Shown: positions 9,236 through 19,944, numbered from the stretch's first letter. The stretch: DNA of 56,616 nucleotides from an uncultured bacterium (GCA_903828245.1 CAIKLP010000082.1:75636-132251), one strand, 5' to 3'. Numbers and translations are program-made. Notes: generated by a model from the letters alone, not told the origin.

Positions 9236-12200
9236 ATGTCAACTATTAGAAAAGAGCTTAGTAAAAGAATTTTAGTGTTAGATGGCGCCATGGGCACCAT
9301 GATTCAACGCTATAAATTAGAAGAAAAAGATTTTAGAGGTATTAGATTTGCCAATCACCCTTGTGATTTAAAGGGGAATAATGATTTATTAAATTTAATC
9401 AGGCCAGATATTATTTTGGCTATTCATAAAGAATATTTAGCAGCAGGTGCCGATATCATCGAAACCAATACTTTTAGTTGTAATTTGATTTCATTAGAAG
9501 ATTACCAAATGCCCGAGTTGGTATATGAACTCAATTTCGAAGGGGCTAAAATTGCCAGAGCAGCAGCAGACGAATTCACGCAATTAGATCCAAGCAAACC
9601 TCGATTTGTAGCAGGCGCTATTGGTCCAACTACGCGCACGCTATCTTTATCTCCGGATGTAAATGATCCTGGTTTTAGGGCGATGCATTTCGATGAATTA
9701 GCAGATACATATGCCGAACAAATTAAAGGATTAATAGATGGTGGATCTGATGTTATTTTAATTGAAACCATCACCGATACATTAAATGCCAAAGCCTGTT
9801 TGTTTGCCATAGATGCCTATGCAAAAACAAGTGGCAAAAAAATTCCTGTGATGATTTCGGGCACTATCACCGATGCCAGTGGCAGAATTTTATCTGGACA
9901 AACAACCGAAGCTTTTTTAAATTCTGTTACGCATATTGATTTATTAAGTATTGGATTAAACTGTGCTTTAGGGGCAAAAGAAATGCGTCCTTATATCGAA
10001 GAGTTAGCCAACAAAGCAGAAGTATATGTAAGCGCATATCCTAATGCAGGCTTACCCAATGAGTTTGGAGAATACGATGAAAGTCCAGAAAAAATGTGTG
10101 TACACATTCAAGATTTTGTGGAAAGCGGATTTTTAAATATTGTTGGTGGATGTTGCGGAACCACACCAGATCATATTCGTGCCATTGCCATCGAAGCGGG
10201 AAAAGCAAAACCCCGCGAAATAAAAAAACAAGAACCTTACACAAGATTAAGTGGATTGGAGCCTTTGGTGTTAACGCCGATAACCAATTTTGTAAACATA
10301 GGCGAACGAACCAATGTAACGGGCTCACCAAAATTTGCTAAATTAATTTTAGCCGGCGATTTTGATGCTGCACTGGCAGTTGCTAGACAACAAGTAGAAG
10401 GTGGCGCGCAAATCATAGATGTAAATATGGACGAAGGCATGCTCGACTCCGAAGCTGCTATGGTAAAGTTTTTAAATTTAATTGCGTCCGAACCTGATAT
10501 TGCCAAATTGCCAATCATGATCGATTCCTCTAAATGGTCGGTTATTGAAGCAGGATTAAAATGCGTACAAGGAAAAGCAATTGTTAATTCTATTTCCTTA
10601 AAAGAAGGAGAAGAAAATTTTATTGCTTATGCAAATAAAGTAAAAAGCTATGGTGCGGCCATGGTGGTGATGGCTTTTGACGAAAAAGGACAAGCGGATT
10701 CTTTCGAAAGAAGAATTGAAATCTGTAAAAGATCTTATGATATCTTAACTAATATTGTGGGCTTTGCTGCACAAGATATTATTTTCGATCCAAATATTTT
10801 AACAGTTGCAACGGGTTTAGAAGAGCACAACAATTATGCGGTAGATTTTATCAATGCAACTAAATGGATTAAGCAAAACTTGCCATTGGCAAAAGTTAGC
10901 GGCGGCGTAAGTAATATTTCTTTCTCCTTCAGAGGAAACAATATTGTAAGAGAAGCCATGCATTCGGCATTTTTATACCATGCTATTCAAGCAGGACTTG
11001 ATATGGGCATTGTGAATGCAGGCATGCTCGAAGTGTATGAAGAAATTCCAAAAGATTTACTCGTATTAGTAGAAGATGTTTTGTTGAATAGAAATTCAGA
11101 CGCAACTGAGCGCTTAGTTAATTTTGCAGAACAACTAAAAGGAAAGAGCAAAGAAGTTACTAAAGAAGAACAGCAGTGGCGCAAAGGCACAGTGCAAGAG
11201 CGTTTAACGCATTCATTAGTTAAAGGCATCATCGAGTTTTTAGATGAAGATGTAGAAGAAGCGCGACAAATTTTTGAAAGACCCATACAAGTAATTGAAG
11301 GTCCTTTAATGGATGGCATGAATGTTGTTGGTGATTTATTTGGTACTGGCAAAATGTTTTTACCACAGGTTGTTAAAAGCGCAAGGGTAATGAAAAAGGC
11401 AGTGGCTTATTTATTGCCATTTATCGAAGAAGAAAAATTAGCTAATCCATCTTTGTCACAAAGTTCTTCGCAAGGCAAGGTATTACTAGCAACCGTAAAA
11501 GGCGATGTACACGATATTGGTAAAAATATTGTCGGCGTGGTATTGGCTTGTAATAATTATGAAGTAATTGATCTGGGTGTTATGGTGCCGGCTTCTAAGA
11601 TTTTAGAAGAAGCTAAAAAACACCAAGTAGATATTATTGGATTAAGTGGTTTGATTACGCCATCATTAGACGAGATGGTCCATTTTGCAAAAGAAATGGA
11701 ACGAGAAGGATTAAACACGCCATTAATTATTGGCGGAGCAACTACTTCTAGAATTCATACAGTTGTAAAAATTAACCCAAACTATGCAGGCCCAGTAGTG
11801 CATGTATTAGACGCGAGTCGATCGGTTACGGTAGTGAGTAATTTATTGAATAAAGAAACACGAAAAAATTACATCGCAGAAATTGCAGCCGATTACGAAA
11901 AAACAAATGTAGAATACTTAGCCAAGGCTACTACTAAAACAGTGAAGCCAATTGCAGATGCACGCGCAAGAAAGTTGCCAATTGATTGGGCAAACGAAAC
12001 GCCTGTAAAGCCTGCTGCATTAGGAGTACAGGTATTTGATAATTTTGATTTGAATGAATTAGCACAATACATAGATTGGACACCTTTCTTTCATACCTGG
12101 GAGTTGCGCGGTAGTTATCCGAAAATTTTTAACGATGAATATGTTGGCATAGAAGCCAAAAAATTATTCGATGATGCAAGATTACTATTGCAAAAAATTA

Positions 12201-12916
12201 TCGACGAAAAATTATTAACGGCTAAAGGTGTTGTTGGGTTTTTCCCGGCAAACAGTGTAGGTGATGACATCGAAATTTATGCAGATGAAAATCGAACTTC
12301 CACTATTGCAACAATTCACACGCTTCGTCAACAAGCCGAAAGGGCCGACCTTACGCCTTATTACGCTTTATCAGATTTTGTGGCACCAAAAGAAAGTGCT
12401 AAGCCAGATTATTTCGGTGCCTTTGCGGTAACTACCGGCATTGGTATAGAAAAAATGGTCGAAGAATTTGAAAAAAACCACGACGACTATAATTCAATTA
12501 TGGTGAAAGCATTGGCCGATCGTTTAGCCGAAGCTTTTGCAGAAAGATTGCACCAAATTGTAAGAAAAGATATTTGGGCTTATGCAAAAAACGAAACATT
12601 ATCAAACGAAGAATTGATCAAAGAGAAATATACGGGAATTCGTCCGGCGCCAGGGTATCCGGCCTGTCCAGACCATACCGAAAAAAGAACACTTTTCGAT
12701 TTATTATCTGTGGAAGCAAATACAGGCATCAACCTTACCGAAAACTTTGCCATGTATCCAACGGCTGCGGTGAGCGGATTTTATTTTGCACATCCTCAAG
12801 CAAGGTATTTTGGTTTAGGAAAAATTGGTAAAGATCAAGTAATTGATTACGCCGAAAGAAAAGGTTTAACATTAGCAGAAACAGAAAGATGGTTAGCGCC
12901 AAACTTGGCTTATTAA
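9236..12916 (+). CDS. metH: Cobalamin-dependent methionine synthase
   Basis: The 1226-residue protein is a full four-module MetH. The homocysteine-binding barrel (about 1-330) has the zinc cysteines in GLNC (about 242) and GGCCGT (about 305). The methyl-tetrahydrofolate barrel (about 345-610) contains [11 protein letters not shown]. The cap and B12 domains (about 650-900) include [10 protein letters not shown], with the lower axial histidine near 759. The reactivation domain (about 920-1226) has the SAM-binding [12 protein letters not shown] motif. It makes methionine from homocysteine. The SAM-I riboswitch in its leader gives end-product control. The ATG at 9236 lies 40 bases after the riboswitch. 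Confidence 0.98.
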   Translation: MSTIRKELSKRILVLDGAMGTMIQRYKLEEKDFRGIRFANHPCDLKGNNDLLNLIRPDIILAIHKEYLAAGADIIETNTFSCNLISLEDYQMPELVYELNFEGAKIARAAADEFTQLDPSKPRFVAGAIGPTTRTLSLSPDVNDPGFRAMHFDELADTYAEQIKGLIDGGSDVILIETITDTLNAKACLFAIDAYAKTSGKKIPVMISGTITDASGRILSGQTTEAFLNSVTHIDLLSIGLNCALGAKEMRPYIEELANKAEVYVSAYPNAGLPNEFGEYDESPEKMCVHIQDFVESGFLNIVGGCCGTTPDHIRAIAIEAGKAKPREIKKQEPYTRLSGLEPLVLTPITNFVNIGERTNVTGSPKFAKLILAGDFDAALAVARQQVEGGAQIIDVNMDEGMLDSEAAMVKFLNLIASEPDIAKLPIMIDSSKWSVIEAGLKCVQGKAIVNSISLKEGEENFIAYANKVKSYGAAMVVMAFDEKGQADSFERRIEICKRSYDILTNIVGFAAQDIIFDPNILTVATGLEEHNNYAVDFINATKWIKQNLPLAKVSGGVSNISFSFRGNNIVREAMHSAFLYHAIQAGLDMGIVNAGMLEVYEEIPKDLLVLVEDVLLNRNSDATERLVNFAEQLKGKSKEVTKEEQQWRKGTVQERLTHSLVKGIIEFLDEDVEEARQIFERPIQVIEGPLMDGMNVVGDLFGTGKMFLPQVVKSARVMKKAVAYLLPFIEEEKLANPSLSQSSSQGKVLLATVKGDVHDIGKNIVGVVLACNNYEVIDLGVMVPASKILEEAKKHQVDIIGLSGLITPSLDEMVHFAKEMEREGLNTPLIIGGATTSRIHTVVKINPNYAGPVVHVLDASRSVTVVSNLLNKETRKNYIAEIAADYEKTNVEYLAKATTKTVKPIADARARKLPIDWANETPVKPAALGVQVFDNFDLNELAQYIDWTPFFHTWELRGSYPKIFNDEYVGIEAKKLFDDARLLLQKIIDEKLLTAKGVVGFFPANSVGDDIEIYADENRTSTIATIHTLRQQAERADLTPYYALSDFVAPKESAKPDYFGAFAVTTGIGIEKMVEEFEKNHDDYNSIMVKALADRLAEAFAERLHQIVRKDIWAYAKNETLSNEELIKEKYTGIRPAPGYPACPDHTEKRTLFDLLSVEANTGINLTENFAMYPTAAVSGFYFAHPQARYFGLGKIGKDQVIDYAERKGLTLAETERWLAPNLAY

Positions 12917-12927
12917 AAAAATAACAA

Positions 12928-13878
12928 ATGAAAGTAGTAGAGCATATTAAAAACGCAAAGAAAACATTGTTTTCTTTCGAACTTTTGCCACCATTAAAAG
13001 GTAAAGGTATTCAGTCGATTTTTGACACCATTGATCCGCTGATGGAATTCAATCCACCATTTATAGACGTAACGTATCATCGCGAAGACTTTATTTATAA
13101 GCAAAGAGAAAACGGATTATTAGAAAAAGTAGCCTACCGAAAAAGGCCAGGAACCGTAGCTATTTGCGCTGCGATCATGCATCGTTACAATGTAGATGCC
13201 GTACCGCATTTAATTTGTGGAGGATTTACTAAAGAAGAAACAGAAAACGCATTAATTGAATTAGCTTTTTTGGGAATTGATAATGTGTTGGTATTAAGAG
13301 GAGATTCGCGCAAAGCAGAACCCAATTTTATTCCTACACCAGGTGGGCATGCATTTGCTTCCGAGTTATTAAAACAAGTGAGTGATTTAAATAATGGTGT
13401 TTACATGCACGACGAAGAACTTTCAACTGCAACTAATTTTTGTATTGGTGTAGCAGGCTATCCCGAAAAACATTTCGAAGCGCCTAACATGAAAACCGAT
13501 ATGGTTTACTTAAAAAAGAAAGTAGACTTAGGAGCAGAATTTATTGTTACCCAAATGTTTTTTGACAATCAAAAATATATTGATTTTGTTAAACTATGCA
13601 GGGCCAATGGTATTGATGTGCCTATTATTCCGGGCTTAAAAGCAATCACCGGTAAAAAACAATTAATTAATTTGCCAAAAATATTTAATATTGACATTCC
13701 AAGTGATTTGTCGGAAGCGATTAATCAATGCAAAACAGATGAGGATGTAAAAAAAATTGGGGTAGATTGGTTAATTCATCAATCAAAAGGATTGATTGAA
13801 GCTGGCGCGCCAGTATTACACTATTATACCATGGGCAATGCAGAGCCAACATTACAAATAGCAAAAGCAATATTTTAA
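12928..13878 (+). CDS. metF: 5,10-methylenetetrahydrofolate reductase
   Basis: The 316-residue flavoprotein has the usual MetF barrel. SFELLPP is near the N-terminus (catalytic Glu), VTYH and LRGDSR segments follow, and GVAGYPEKH and VTQMFFDN are in the centre. It reduces methylene-THF to methyl-THF, the methyl donor that MetH uses. It is 11 bases downstream of metH and shares its riboswitch-controlled transcript. RsgA follows after 10 bases, so the transcript may continue. Confidence 0.97.
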   Translation: MKVVEHIKNAKKTLFSFELLPPLKGKGIQSIFDTIDPLMEFNPPFIDVTYHREDFIYKQRENGLLEKVAYRKRPGTVAICAAIMHRYNVDAVPHLICGGFTKEETENALIELAFLGIDNVLVLRGDSRKAEPNFIPTPGGHAFASELLKQVSDLNNGVYMHDEELSTATNFCIGVAGYPEKHFEAPNMKTDMVYLKKKVDLGAEFIVTQMFFDNQKYIDFVKLCRANGIDVPIIPGLKAITGKKQLINLPKIFNIDIPSDLSEAINQCKTDEDVKKIGVDWLIHQSKGLIEAGAPVLHYYTMGNAEPTLQIAKAIF

Positions 13879-13888
13879 ATAAATTATT

Positions 13889-14815
13889 TTGAAAGGATTA
13901 GTCATTAAATCTACCGGTAGTTGGTACCATGTTCAATTAGAAGATGGCACAATACTCGATTGTAGAATTAAAGGTAAGTTTCGAATCAAAGGAATTAAAA
14001 CAACTAATCCAATTGCAGTTGGAGATCAGGTAAGCGTGGAAATAGACGAAGAATCTGAAGTGAGAACTGGTTTGATTTACGATTTAGCAGAAAGAAAAAA
14101 TTACATCATTCGCAAGTCTATTAATTTATCAAAACAAACGCAGATAATTGCCTCAAATATAGACCAAGCTTTATTGGTTGTCACTTTGAGTAAACCACGT
14201 ACTTCATTTGGATTTATCGATCGTTTTTTAGTTACAGCAGAAGCCTACCATATTCCGGTTGTTTTATTGTTCAATAAAATTGATCAATACGATACCGAAG
14301 ACCTTGCTTTTTTGGATGAGGTAATCGAGTTATATGAGAAGATTGGTTATCCCTGTCGAAAAATTTCTGCATTGAAATCAATCGGCATAAAAGAATTAAA
14401 AGTTCAAATTGCAGGTCAAACATCCTTGCTTTCGGGGCATTCGGGCGTTGGAAAATCGACGCTTATCAATCAAATAATTCCTAGTGCTATTATTCGCACT
14501 TCCACTATTTCTGCTGCTTCCGAAAAAGGGATTCATACAACAACATTTGCAGAAATGCATCCATTAGAAATGGGAGGATATATTATCGACACACCAGGCA
14601 TTAGAGAATTAGGGGTGGTAGATATTCCCGACGAAGAATTAGCGCATTATTTTCCAGAAATGAAAAAAGTAATGAGTCGCTGTAAATTTCATAATTGCAA
14701 ACACCTCAACGAGCCTAATTGTGCTGTAAAAGAAGCCTACGAAAAAGGAATTATTGCGATTCCTAGATATGAAAGCTACCTTAGTATTATGGCAAACGAA
14801 GATAATCGCCGTTAG
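13889..14815 (+). CDS. rsgA: Small ribosomal subunit biogenesis GTPase RsgA (YjeQ/EngC)
   Basis: RsgA is a circularly permuted GTPase that checks late 30S maturation. An N-terminal OB fold is followed by NKID (G4), then GHSGVGKSTL (G1) near residue 193, and DTPG (G3), the order typical of the family. The C-terminal zinc motif CKFHNCKHLNEPNC is present. The chosen start is TTG at 13889; no in-frame ATG gives a complete OB fold. This rare start may keep expression low relative to metF just upstream. Confidence 0.94.
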   Translation: MKGLVIKSTGSWYHVQLEDGTILDCRIKGKFRIKGIKTTNPIAVGDQVSVEIDEESEVRTGLIYDLAERKNYIIRKSINLSKQTQIIASNIDQALLVVTLSKPRTSFGFIDRFLVTAEAYHIPVVLLFNKIDQYDTEDLAFLDEVIELYEKIGYPCRKISALKSIGIKELKVQIAGQTSLLSGHSGVGKSTLINQIIPSAIIRTSTISAASEKGIHTTTFAEMHPLEMGGYIIDTPGIRELGVVDIPDEELAHYFPEMKKVMSRCKFHNCKHLNEPNCAVKEAYEKGIIAIPRYESYLSIMANEDNRR

Positions 14816-14823
14816 TTTTTTAA

Positions 14824-15282
14824 ATGAGAGCAGTCATTCAACGAGTAAAACACGCAGAAGTAATCATTGCTAATCAAAGCCATGCAAGTATTGCTCATGG
14901 ATTATTGGTTTTATTAGGTATCGAAGCAGCAGATACAAGCGAGGACGTAATTTGGCTATGCAATAAAATTATTTCGATGCGGATTTTTTCAGACCAACAA
15001 GATTTAATGAATCATTCGGTACTAGATGTTGCGGGAGAAATTTTATTAGTAAGCCAATTTACTTTATTTGCGCAAACCAAAAAAGGGAATCGACCATCCT
15101 TTATTCAAGCAGCTAAACCTGAATTGGCTATGCCCATTTACGAACAAACAATTGTACATTTTACACAATTGATGCCCAATAAAATAAAGACAGGTGTATT
15201 CGGTGCAGACATGGAATTGCAATTAAGCAACGATGGCCCTGTAACAATTATCATGGATACAAACGATAAAGAAAGACATTAA
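14824..15282 (+). CDS. dtd: D-aminoacyl-tRNA deacylase
   Basis: The 152-residue protein has normal length. It removes D-amino acids or glycine mischarged onto tRNA. The active-site SQFTLFA motif is near residue 80 and the NRPSFIQAAKPE segment near 100. The C-terminal Gly-cis-Pro loop corresponds to NDGPVT. It follows rsgA by 8 bases and is separated from the next gene by one base, so rsgA, dtd and the MazG-like gene probably share a transcript. Confidence 0.96.
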   Translation: MRAVIQRVKHAEVIIANQSHASIAHGLLVLLGIEAADTSEDVIWLCNKIISMRIFSDQQDLMNHSVLDVAGEILLVSQFTLFAQTKKGNRPSFIQAAKPELAMPIYEQTIVHFTQLMPNKIKTGVFGADMELQLSNDGPVTIIMDTNDKERH

Positions 15283-15283
15283 C

Positions 15284-15610
15284 ATGGAAATTAAAGAAGC
15301 ACAAAATTTAGTTGATCAATGGATCAAAACAAATGGAATTAGGTATTTCAACGAGTTAACCAATATGGCTATTTTAACCGAGGAAGTAGGAGAAGTAGCG
15401 AGAATTATTGCTAGAAAATACGGCGAACAATCATTTAAAAATAAAGAAGAAGAAATAAATTTAGCCGACGAATTAGCCGATGTGCTATTTGTTGTAATTT
15501 GTTTAGCCAATCAAACGGGTGTAGATTTAACCGATGCACTCGATAAAAATTTAGCAAAAAAAACAAATAGAGATAAAGAAAGACATGAAAATAATGAAAA
15601 ACTTAAATAA
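15284..15610 (+). CDS. MazG-like nucleotide pyrophosphohydrolase
   Basis: The 108-residue protein is a single MazG-type all-alpha domain. EEVGEVAR (about 28-35) and DELADVLF (about 62-69) supply the acidic residues that bind Mg2+ and nucleoside triphosphate. Such small MazG proteins hydrolyse non-canonical or surplus NTPs to NMPs. Its 3' end overlaps the next gene by up to 26 bases in another frame, indicating tight coupling. Confidence 0.9.
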   Translation: MEIKEAQNLVDQWIKTNGIRYFNELTNMAILTEEVGEVARIIARKYGEQSFKNKEEEINLADELADVLFVVICLANQTGVDLTDALDKNLAKKTNRDKERHENNEKLK

Positions 15611-16160
15611 GGCATTAGTATGTTTGCTATTGACTTGCATTTTTATGCTTTCTTGTAAAAAAGAAAAAAAGGTATTCCAAACTTTTGATCACAAAGCATA
15701 TATGTTAGATACCATGAATGGAAGCAGAGGATCGCTATATGTATTTTTAGCACCCGAATGTCCCTTGAGCGAAAATTATACCTTAACGATTAATCAATTA
15801 CAAGCGCAATTTGCAGATTCTGGAATGCGATTTTATGCGGTAATATCTGGTCAGTTATTTGATTCTGCAGCCATAGGATTTTATGCTAATAGATTTCCAT
15901 TAGGCTTACCTTTATTAGTAGACACAGGCTATTATTTTAGTGATCAATTTAAAGCTACAACAACACCAGAGGCTGTTTTGCTGAACGAAAAATCTGAAGT
16001 GGTTTACCAAGGGGCTATTGATAATTGGGCGACAGCGCTTACGCGATTAACAGCAGCGCCCACTAGCAATTATTTAATGGATGCCATGAATTCGGTATTG
16101 AAAAAACAAGCTGTTAAAATTAGCAAAACCAAGGCAGTAGGATGCTTTATTGAAAGATGA
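15585..16160 (+). CDS. Thioredoxin-fold (redoxin-like) lipoprotein
   Basis: The 191-residue protein starts with a lipoprotein signal (lipobox MLSC, Cys24), so it is probably envelope-anchored. The body is a thioredoxin/peroxiredoxin fold with PECPLSENY, where Cys replaces the first catalytic position and no CxxC is present. Near the end it has AVGCFIER, a second cysteine typical of this redoxin group. Translation may start at 15585 or 15594. It overlaps the MazG-like gene upstream, and its last 4 bases overlap the cytochrome c-PHM gene downstream. The pair probably acts together; the substrate is unknown. Confidence 0.8.
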   Translation: MKIMKNLNKALVCLLLTCIFMLSCKKEKKVFQTFDHKAYMLDTMNGSRGSLYVFLAPECPLSENYTLTINQLQAQFADSGMRFYAVISGQLFDSAAIGFYANRFPLGLPLLVDTGYYFSDQFKATTTPEAVLLNEKSEVVYQGAIDNWATALTRLTAAPTSNYLMDAMNSVLKKQAVKISKTKAVGCFIER

Positions 16161-17560
16161 AAAGCAGATTCGTATTATTTTTTGTAAGCATATTTATTTT
16201 CGCTTGTTCGCAAGAATCGAATAAGCAGGCATTAAATATTACTCAATCGAACGGCAGCTCAACAGTTCAATTGCCTGCAGCAATTTCTTTCAACGAACAT
16301 ATTGCGCCAATTATATATAAGAATTGCGGCAATTGTCACCGACCGGGAGAATCGGGTCCTTTCCCTTTAACTAATTACGCAGAAGTATACCGTAAAAAGA
16401 AAACAATTGAGAAGGTAGTAAGACTCGGAATTATGCCACCTTGGCCTGCAGATGCAAGCTATTCGCACTTTGTAGGAGAAATGATTTTAAGCGAGTATGA
16501 TAAAAAAATGATTACTGCTTGGCTTGCGCAAGGAGCAAAAGAAGGCAGTGCAAAACTTAAACCAAACTTTCCCATTTTTCCAAAAGGCTCTCAAATTGCT
16601 AAACCAGATTTAGTACTCAAGATGCCTAAAAAATATTTATTAAAAGGCGATAATAAAGATCATTATTGGATCATGAAGATTCCATTCGAGATTCCTAAAA
16701 ATCAATTTGTTAAAACCATAGAATTTGTTCCTGCTAATAGAAAAATTATTCACCATGTGAATGGCTACATGGTAGTATATGAAGACCATCAAAAGAAAAA
16801 TGTCTGGGATGGCGAATGGATGGTGCCCAATTACGAAGGCAGTTTAGCTGCGGCATGGGATAAACTAAAAATTACAAACGATGATGGATCTTTTCCCTTA
16901 AGAATTCCATCGGTTACTAATTACTTGCCAGGAGTTACGCCTGCATTATATCCAGAGGGCATAGGCGGTTTTGAAATGAAACGAAAAGGGGCAATTTTGC
17001 TTTATGATATTCATTATGGGCCAACGCCTATAGACCTTTACGATCAATCTACTTTTAATATTTTCTTTAGTAAAACGGCACCTAAAAGAAGGATTAAAGA
17101 ATTTCAGTTAGGGAATTATGGCGTATCTAAAATTACTCCAGCTTTAATGATTCCACCCGATTCTATTAAAACTTTTTATACACGCTACACTTTACAAGAG
17201 GACATGTCATTGTTAACCATTAATCCTCATATGCATTTATTGGGAAAAGAATTTGTTGCTTATGCTATTACCCCTGAAAATAAAAAAATTAATCTAATTC
17301 GAATTCCTAAATGGGATTTTAGGTGGCAGTACTTTTATACATTTCAAAAAATGTTGGTGTTAAAAAAAGGCAGTACCATTTATGTAGAAGCTACTTTTGA
17401 CAATACCGCGGCAAACCCTAACAACCCTAACAGCCCGCCAAAATGGGTGGGCGATAGAAATGGTAGCATGAGTACAAAAGACGAAATGCTGCAATTCATC
17501 ATTACTTATTTGCCTTATCAAACTGGCGACGAAAACACCAGCTTGACTAAACCTTTTTAG
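16157..17560 (+). CDS. Lipoprotein with cytochrome c domain and PHM-like copper monooxygenase domain
   Basis: The 467-residue protein has a lipobox (IFAC, Cys17) and then a c-type haem site, CGNCH at 57-61, followed by the MPPWPA motif. Residues 150-467 resemble the copper type II ascorbate-dependent monooxygenase fold of PHM and dopamine beta-hydroxylase. All six copper ligands have counterparts: H199 and H200 (IIHHV), H286 (DIHYG), H358 and H360 (PHMHLLG), and M444 (KDEM). An intact two-copper oxidoreductase centre fed by an attached haem is the likely design. It overlaps the redoxin-like gene by 4 bases. The physiological substrate is unknown. Confidence 0.85.
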   Translation: MKSRFVLFFVSIFIFACSQESNKQALNITQSNGSSTVQLPAAISFNEHIAPIIYKNCGNCHRPGESGPFPLTNYAEVYRKKKTIEKVVRLGIMPPWPADASYSHFVGEMILSEYDKKMITAWLAQGAKEGSAKLKPNFPIFPKGSQIAKPDLVLKMPKKYLLKGDNKDHYWIMKIPFEIPKNQFVKTIEFVPANRKIIHHVNGYMVVYEDHQKKNVWDGEWMVPNYEGSLAAAWDKLKITNDDGSFPLRIPSVTNYLPGVTPALYPEGIGGFEMKRKGAILLYDIHYGPTPIDLYDQSTFNIFFSKTAPKRRIKEFQLGNYGVSKITPALMIPPDSIKTFYTRYTLQEDMSLLTINPHMHLLGKEFVAYAITPENKKINLIRIPKWDFRWQYFYTFQKMLVLKKGSTIYVEATFDNTAANPNNPNSPPKWVGDRNGSMSTKDEMLQFIITYLPYQTGDENTSLTKPF

Positions 17561-17600
17561 TTTGCCAAAAAATTGTTAATATTTGCATAAATTATTAATA

Positions 17601-18104
17601 ATGGCAGAAATCGTTCAAGAGTGGCGGGTGGTGTATACTAATCCAAGAGCAGAGCAAAAAGTAGCAGAAGAACTTCGTAAAAGAGCCATTACCGTTTATT
17701 TTCCTCAGGTTAAAAAACTACGCATTTGGTCTGATAGAAAAAAGTGGGTAGACATGCCCTTGTTTAATTCTTATTTATTCGTTTGTATTTCGCCTGCAGA
17801 TCACGACACCGTTTTATCTGTTCAAGGGGTAGTAAAATATATCCGCTACAATGGAAAGCCTGCTGTTATTCGCGCAGAAGTGATTGAACAAATTAAACGA
17901 CTACTAGCAAGCGAAATTGATTTAGAAGTAAGCTCAGAAGCATTCTCGACCGGTGCACGTGTAAGAGTCACTGCTGGCCCAATGATTGGCTTAATAGGAG
18001 AATTAGTGGAGTTAAAATCTGCCCATCGATTTGTGATTAAGCTTGGCGAATTAGGGCAATCCATTATGGTAAACATGCCTCCAGCCTATATCGAAAAGTG
18101 GTAA
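17601..18104 (+). CDS. UpxY/RfaH-type NusG paralogue (transcription antiterminator)
   Basis: The frame is open from 17583, but MAEIVQEWRVVYTNPRAEQKV, beginning at 17601, matches the usual NusG N-terminus. That gives 167 residues. The NGN domain covers about 1-105, and a KOW domain near 115-150 contains VRVTAGPMIGLIGEL. In Bacteroidota such proteins (UpxY) suppress premature termination in surface polysaccharide operons. Here the next genes are an M61 peptidase and an acyl-CoA ligase, not glycan genes, so it is an orphan whose target is unclear. It is not the general NusG, which normally sits beside secE and rplK. Confidence 0.85.
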   Translation: MAEIVQEWRVVYTNPRAEQKVAEELRKRAITVYFPQVKKLRIWSDRKKWVDMPLFNSYLFVCISPADHDTVLSVQGVVKYIRYNGKPAVIRAEVIEQIKRLLASEIDLEVSSEAFSTGARVRVTAGPMIGLIGELVELKSAHRFVIKLGELGQSIMVNMPPAYIEKW

Positions 18105-18162
18105 TAGCCCCATTTTAATTAAAGCTTTATTTTAATTATACTTGTTTTAAAATTAATTTCAA

Positions 18163-19944
18163 ATGAAACGAGTTAGTCTATTTTTCAGCTTTTTATTTAT
18201 GTCTATGTTAGCGAGCGCAATCAACCCTAAGGTAAATTACGAATTAACTTTTAGTCAAGCGCAAGCGCATTATGTGGATGTTAAACTAACTATCCAACAT
18301 AACGATAAGGAAAGTATCGATTTTAAAATGCCAGTTTGGGCTCCAGGATCTTATCTAGTTCGAGAATTTGCTAGAAATGTGGAAGGCGTAGCGGCTACTA
18401 ATTCGAAAAACGAAAGTTTGTTTTGTGAAAAAATCAACAAGAATACTTGGCGCGTAAAGGCAGGGAAAAACACAGAAGTTGTATTTCAGTATAGGGTGTA
18501 TGCTTTTGAATTAACTGTTCGCACCAGTTTTATTGATGATGCACATGCATACTTAAATGGCAGTTCTATTTTTATGTATGCAGAAGGTTTAAAAGAAGCG
18601 CCTATTCAGCTAAAAATTACACCTAACGCAAATTGGAAAAAAATATCTTGCAGCTTAGCAAAAAGTAGCGCTAATCCATTCGAATTATCTGCTCCTAATT
18701 ATGATATGCTCGCAGATGCGCCCATAGAAATAGGCAATCAAGATATTATCACATTTGATGTTTTAGGCATTCCGCACGAGGTGGCAATGGTAGGACAAGG
18801 CAATTACGATAGAGAAAAAATTAAAAAAGATTTTACAAAAATAATCGAAGAGGCAAAAAGTATATTTGGAACGCATCCTTGTAAAAATTATGTTTTCATT
18901 GTACATAATGTAAATGCAGGCGGCGGCGGATTAGAGCATTTAAATTCAACAACCCTGCAAATGCAACGCAATGCCTATGCAGCAGAGGCAACCTACAATG
19001 GATTTTTAAGTTTGGTCGCACACGAATATTTTCATTTATGGAATGTGAAAAGATTAAGACCCATTGCATTAGGCCCATTTAATTATGATGAAGAAAATTA
19101 TACCCGAATGCTTTGGGTGGCAGAAGGATTTACCGCATTTTACGATAATTGGATTGTAAGGAGAACACAACATTTAACAGCAGAAAAATACTTAGAAGTT
19201 ATTGCGAACGAATTTACAGCATTGGCTAATTTACCAGGAGCCAAAGTGCAATCTTTAAGCGAGTCGAGTTTTGATGCTTGGATTAAATTTTATCGTCGCA
19301 ACGAAAACTCCGGCAACAATCAAGTTTCTTACTATGATAAGGGCAGCGTAATTGCCTTGATGTTAAATTTAGCGATACTCAAAAATACCAATGGCGCAAA
19401 TAGCTTAGACGATGTAATGAGATACATGTATGCTAAATGTGAAGATGGAAAATCGGTAGGTTATACAGACGAAGAATTTAAATTAGCTTTAGAAAAGTAC
19501 ACTGGGCAAAATCTAGATTCATTTTATGCAAATTACATTGATGGCCTTACACCAATCGACTTTACTGCTATTGCAGCAAGTGCAGGTTTAAAAATAACAG
19601 ATTTAAATGCAGGTAAAAATGAAATTTATTTAGGAATCAATACAAACAATGTTTCCGGAAAATTAATGGTTACGGCTATTTCTAATGTGAGTGCTGCATA
19701 TACTGCTGGTTTAAATGTCAACGACGAAATTATTGCCATAGACAACTATCGCACCGACGACATCGTAAAGGCAACTGCTAATAAAAAACCTGGAGATGCA
19801 ATAGAATTATTGGTAGCAAGAGATGGCCTTATTAAAAAAATTAGTTTTGTATTAACTAAAAATAATAATGTAAAGTTTAAATTAGAAAAGCTAGCAGAGC
19901 AAACGCCAGCGCAAGAAATAATATTTAAAGCTTGGATTAAATAA
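18163..19944 (+). CDS. M61 family metallopeptidase with PDZ domain (glycyl aminopeptidase type)
   Basis: The 593-residue protein has a cleavable signal peptide ending near ASA (residue 19). It has the M61 N-terminal beta domain and then the zinc motif HEYFH near residue 287 with the typical LWNVKRLRP continuation. The second zinc ligand region is AEGFTAFYDNW. A C-terminal PDZ domain (about 500-580) contains AAYTAGLNVNDEI. Family members release N-terminal Gly or Ala in the periplasm. A possible -7 element TATACTTG lies at 18137-18144, so it may have its own promoter. The acyl-CoA ligase follows after 5 bases. Confidence 0.93.
   Translation: MKRVSLFFSFLFMSMLASAINPKVNYELTFSQAQAHYVDVKLTIQHNDKESIDFKMPVWAPGSYLVREFARNVEGVAATNSKNESLFCEKINKNTWRVKAGKNTEVVFQYRVYAFELTVRTSFIDDAHAYLNGSSIFMYAEGLKEAPIQLKITPNANWKKISCSLAKSSANPFELSAPNYDMLADAPIEIGNQDIITFDVLGIPHEVAMVGQGNYDREKIKKDFTKIIEEAKSIFGTHPCKNYVFIVHNVNAGGGGLEHLNSTTLQMQRNAYAAEATYNGFLSLVAHEYFHLWNVKRLRPIALGPFNYDEENYTRMLWVAEGFTAFYDNWIVRRTQHLTAEKYLEVIANEFTALANLPGAKVQSLSESSFDAWIKFYRRNENSGNNQVSYYDKGSVIALMLNLAILKNTNGANSLDDVMRYMYAKCEDGKSVGYTDEEFKLALEKYTGQNLDSFYANYIDGLTPIDFTAIAASAGLKITDLNAGKNEIYLGINTNNVSGKLMVTAISNVSAAYTAGLNVNDEIIAIDNYRTDDIVKATANKKPGDAIELLVARDGLIKKISFVLTKNNNVKFKLEKLAEQTPAQEIIFKAWIK

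Noticed and set aside
10041-10341. Overlapping open frames on both strands inside metH
   Set aside because: They are shadows of the metH frame, which is continuous with all domain motifs.
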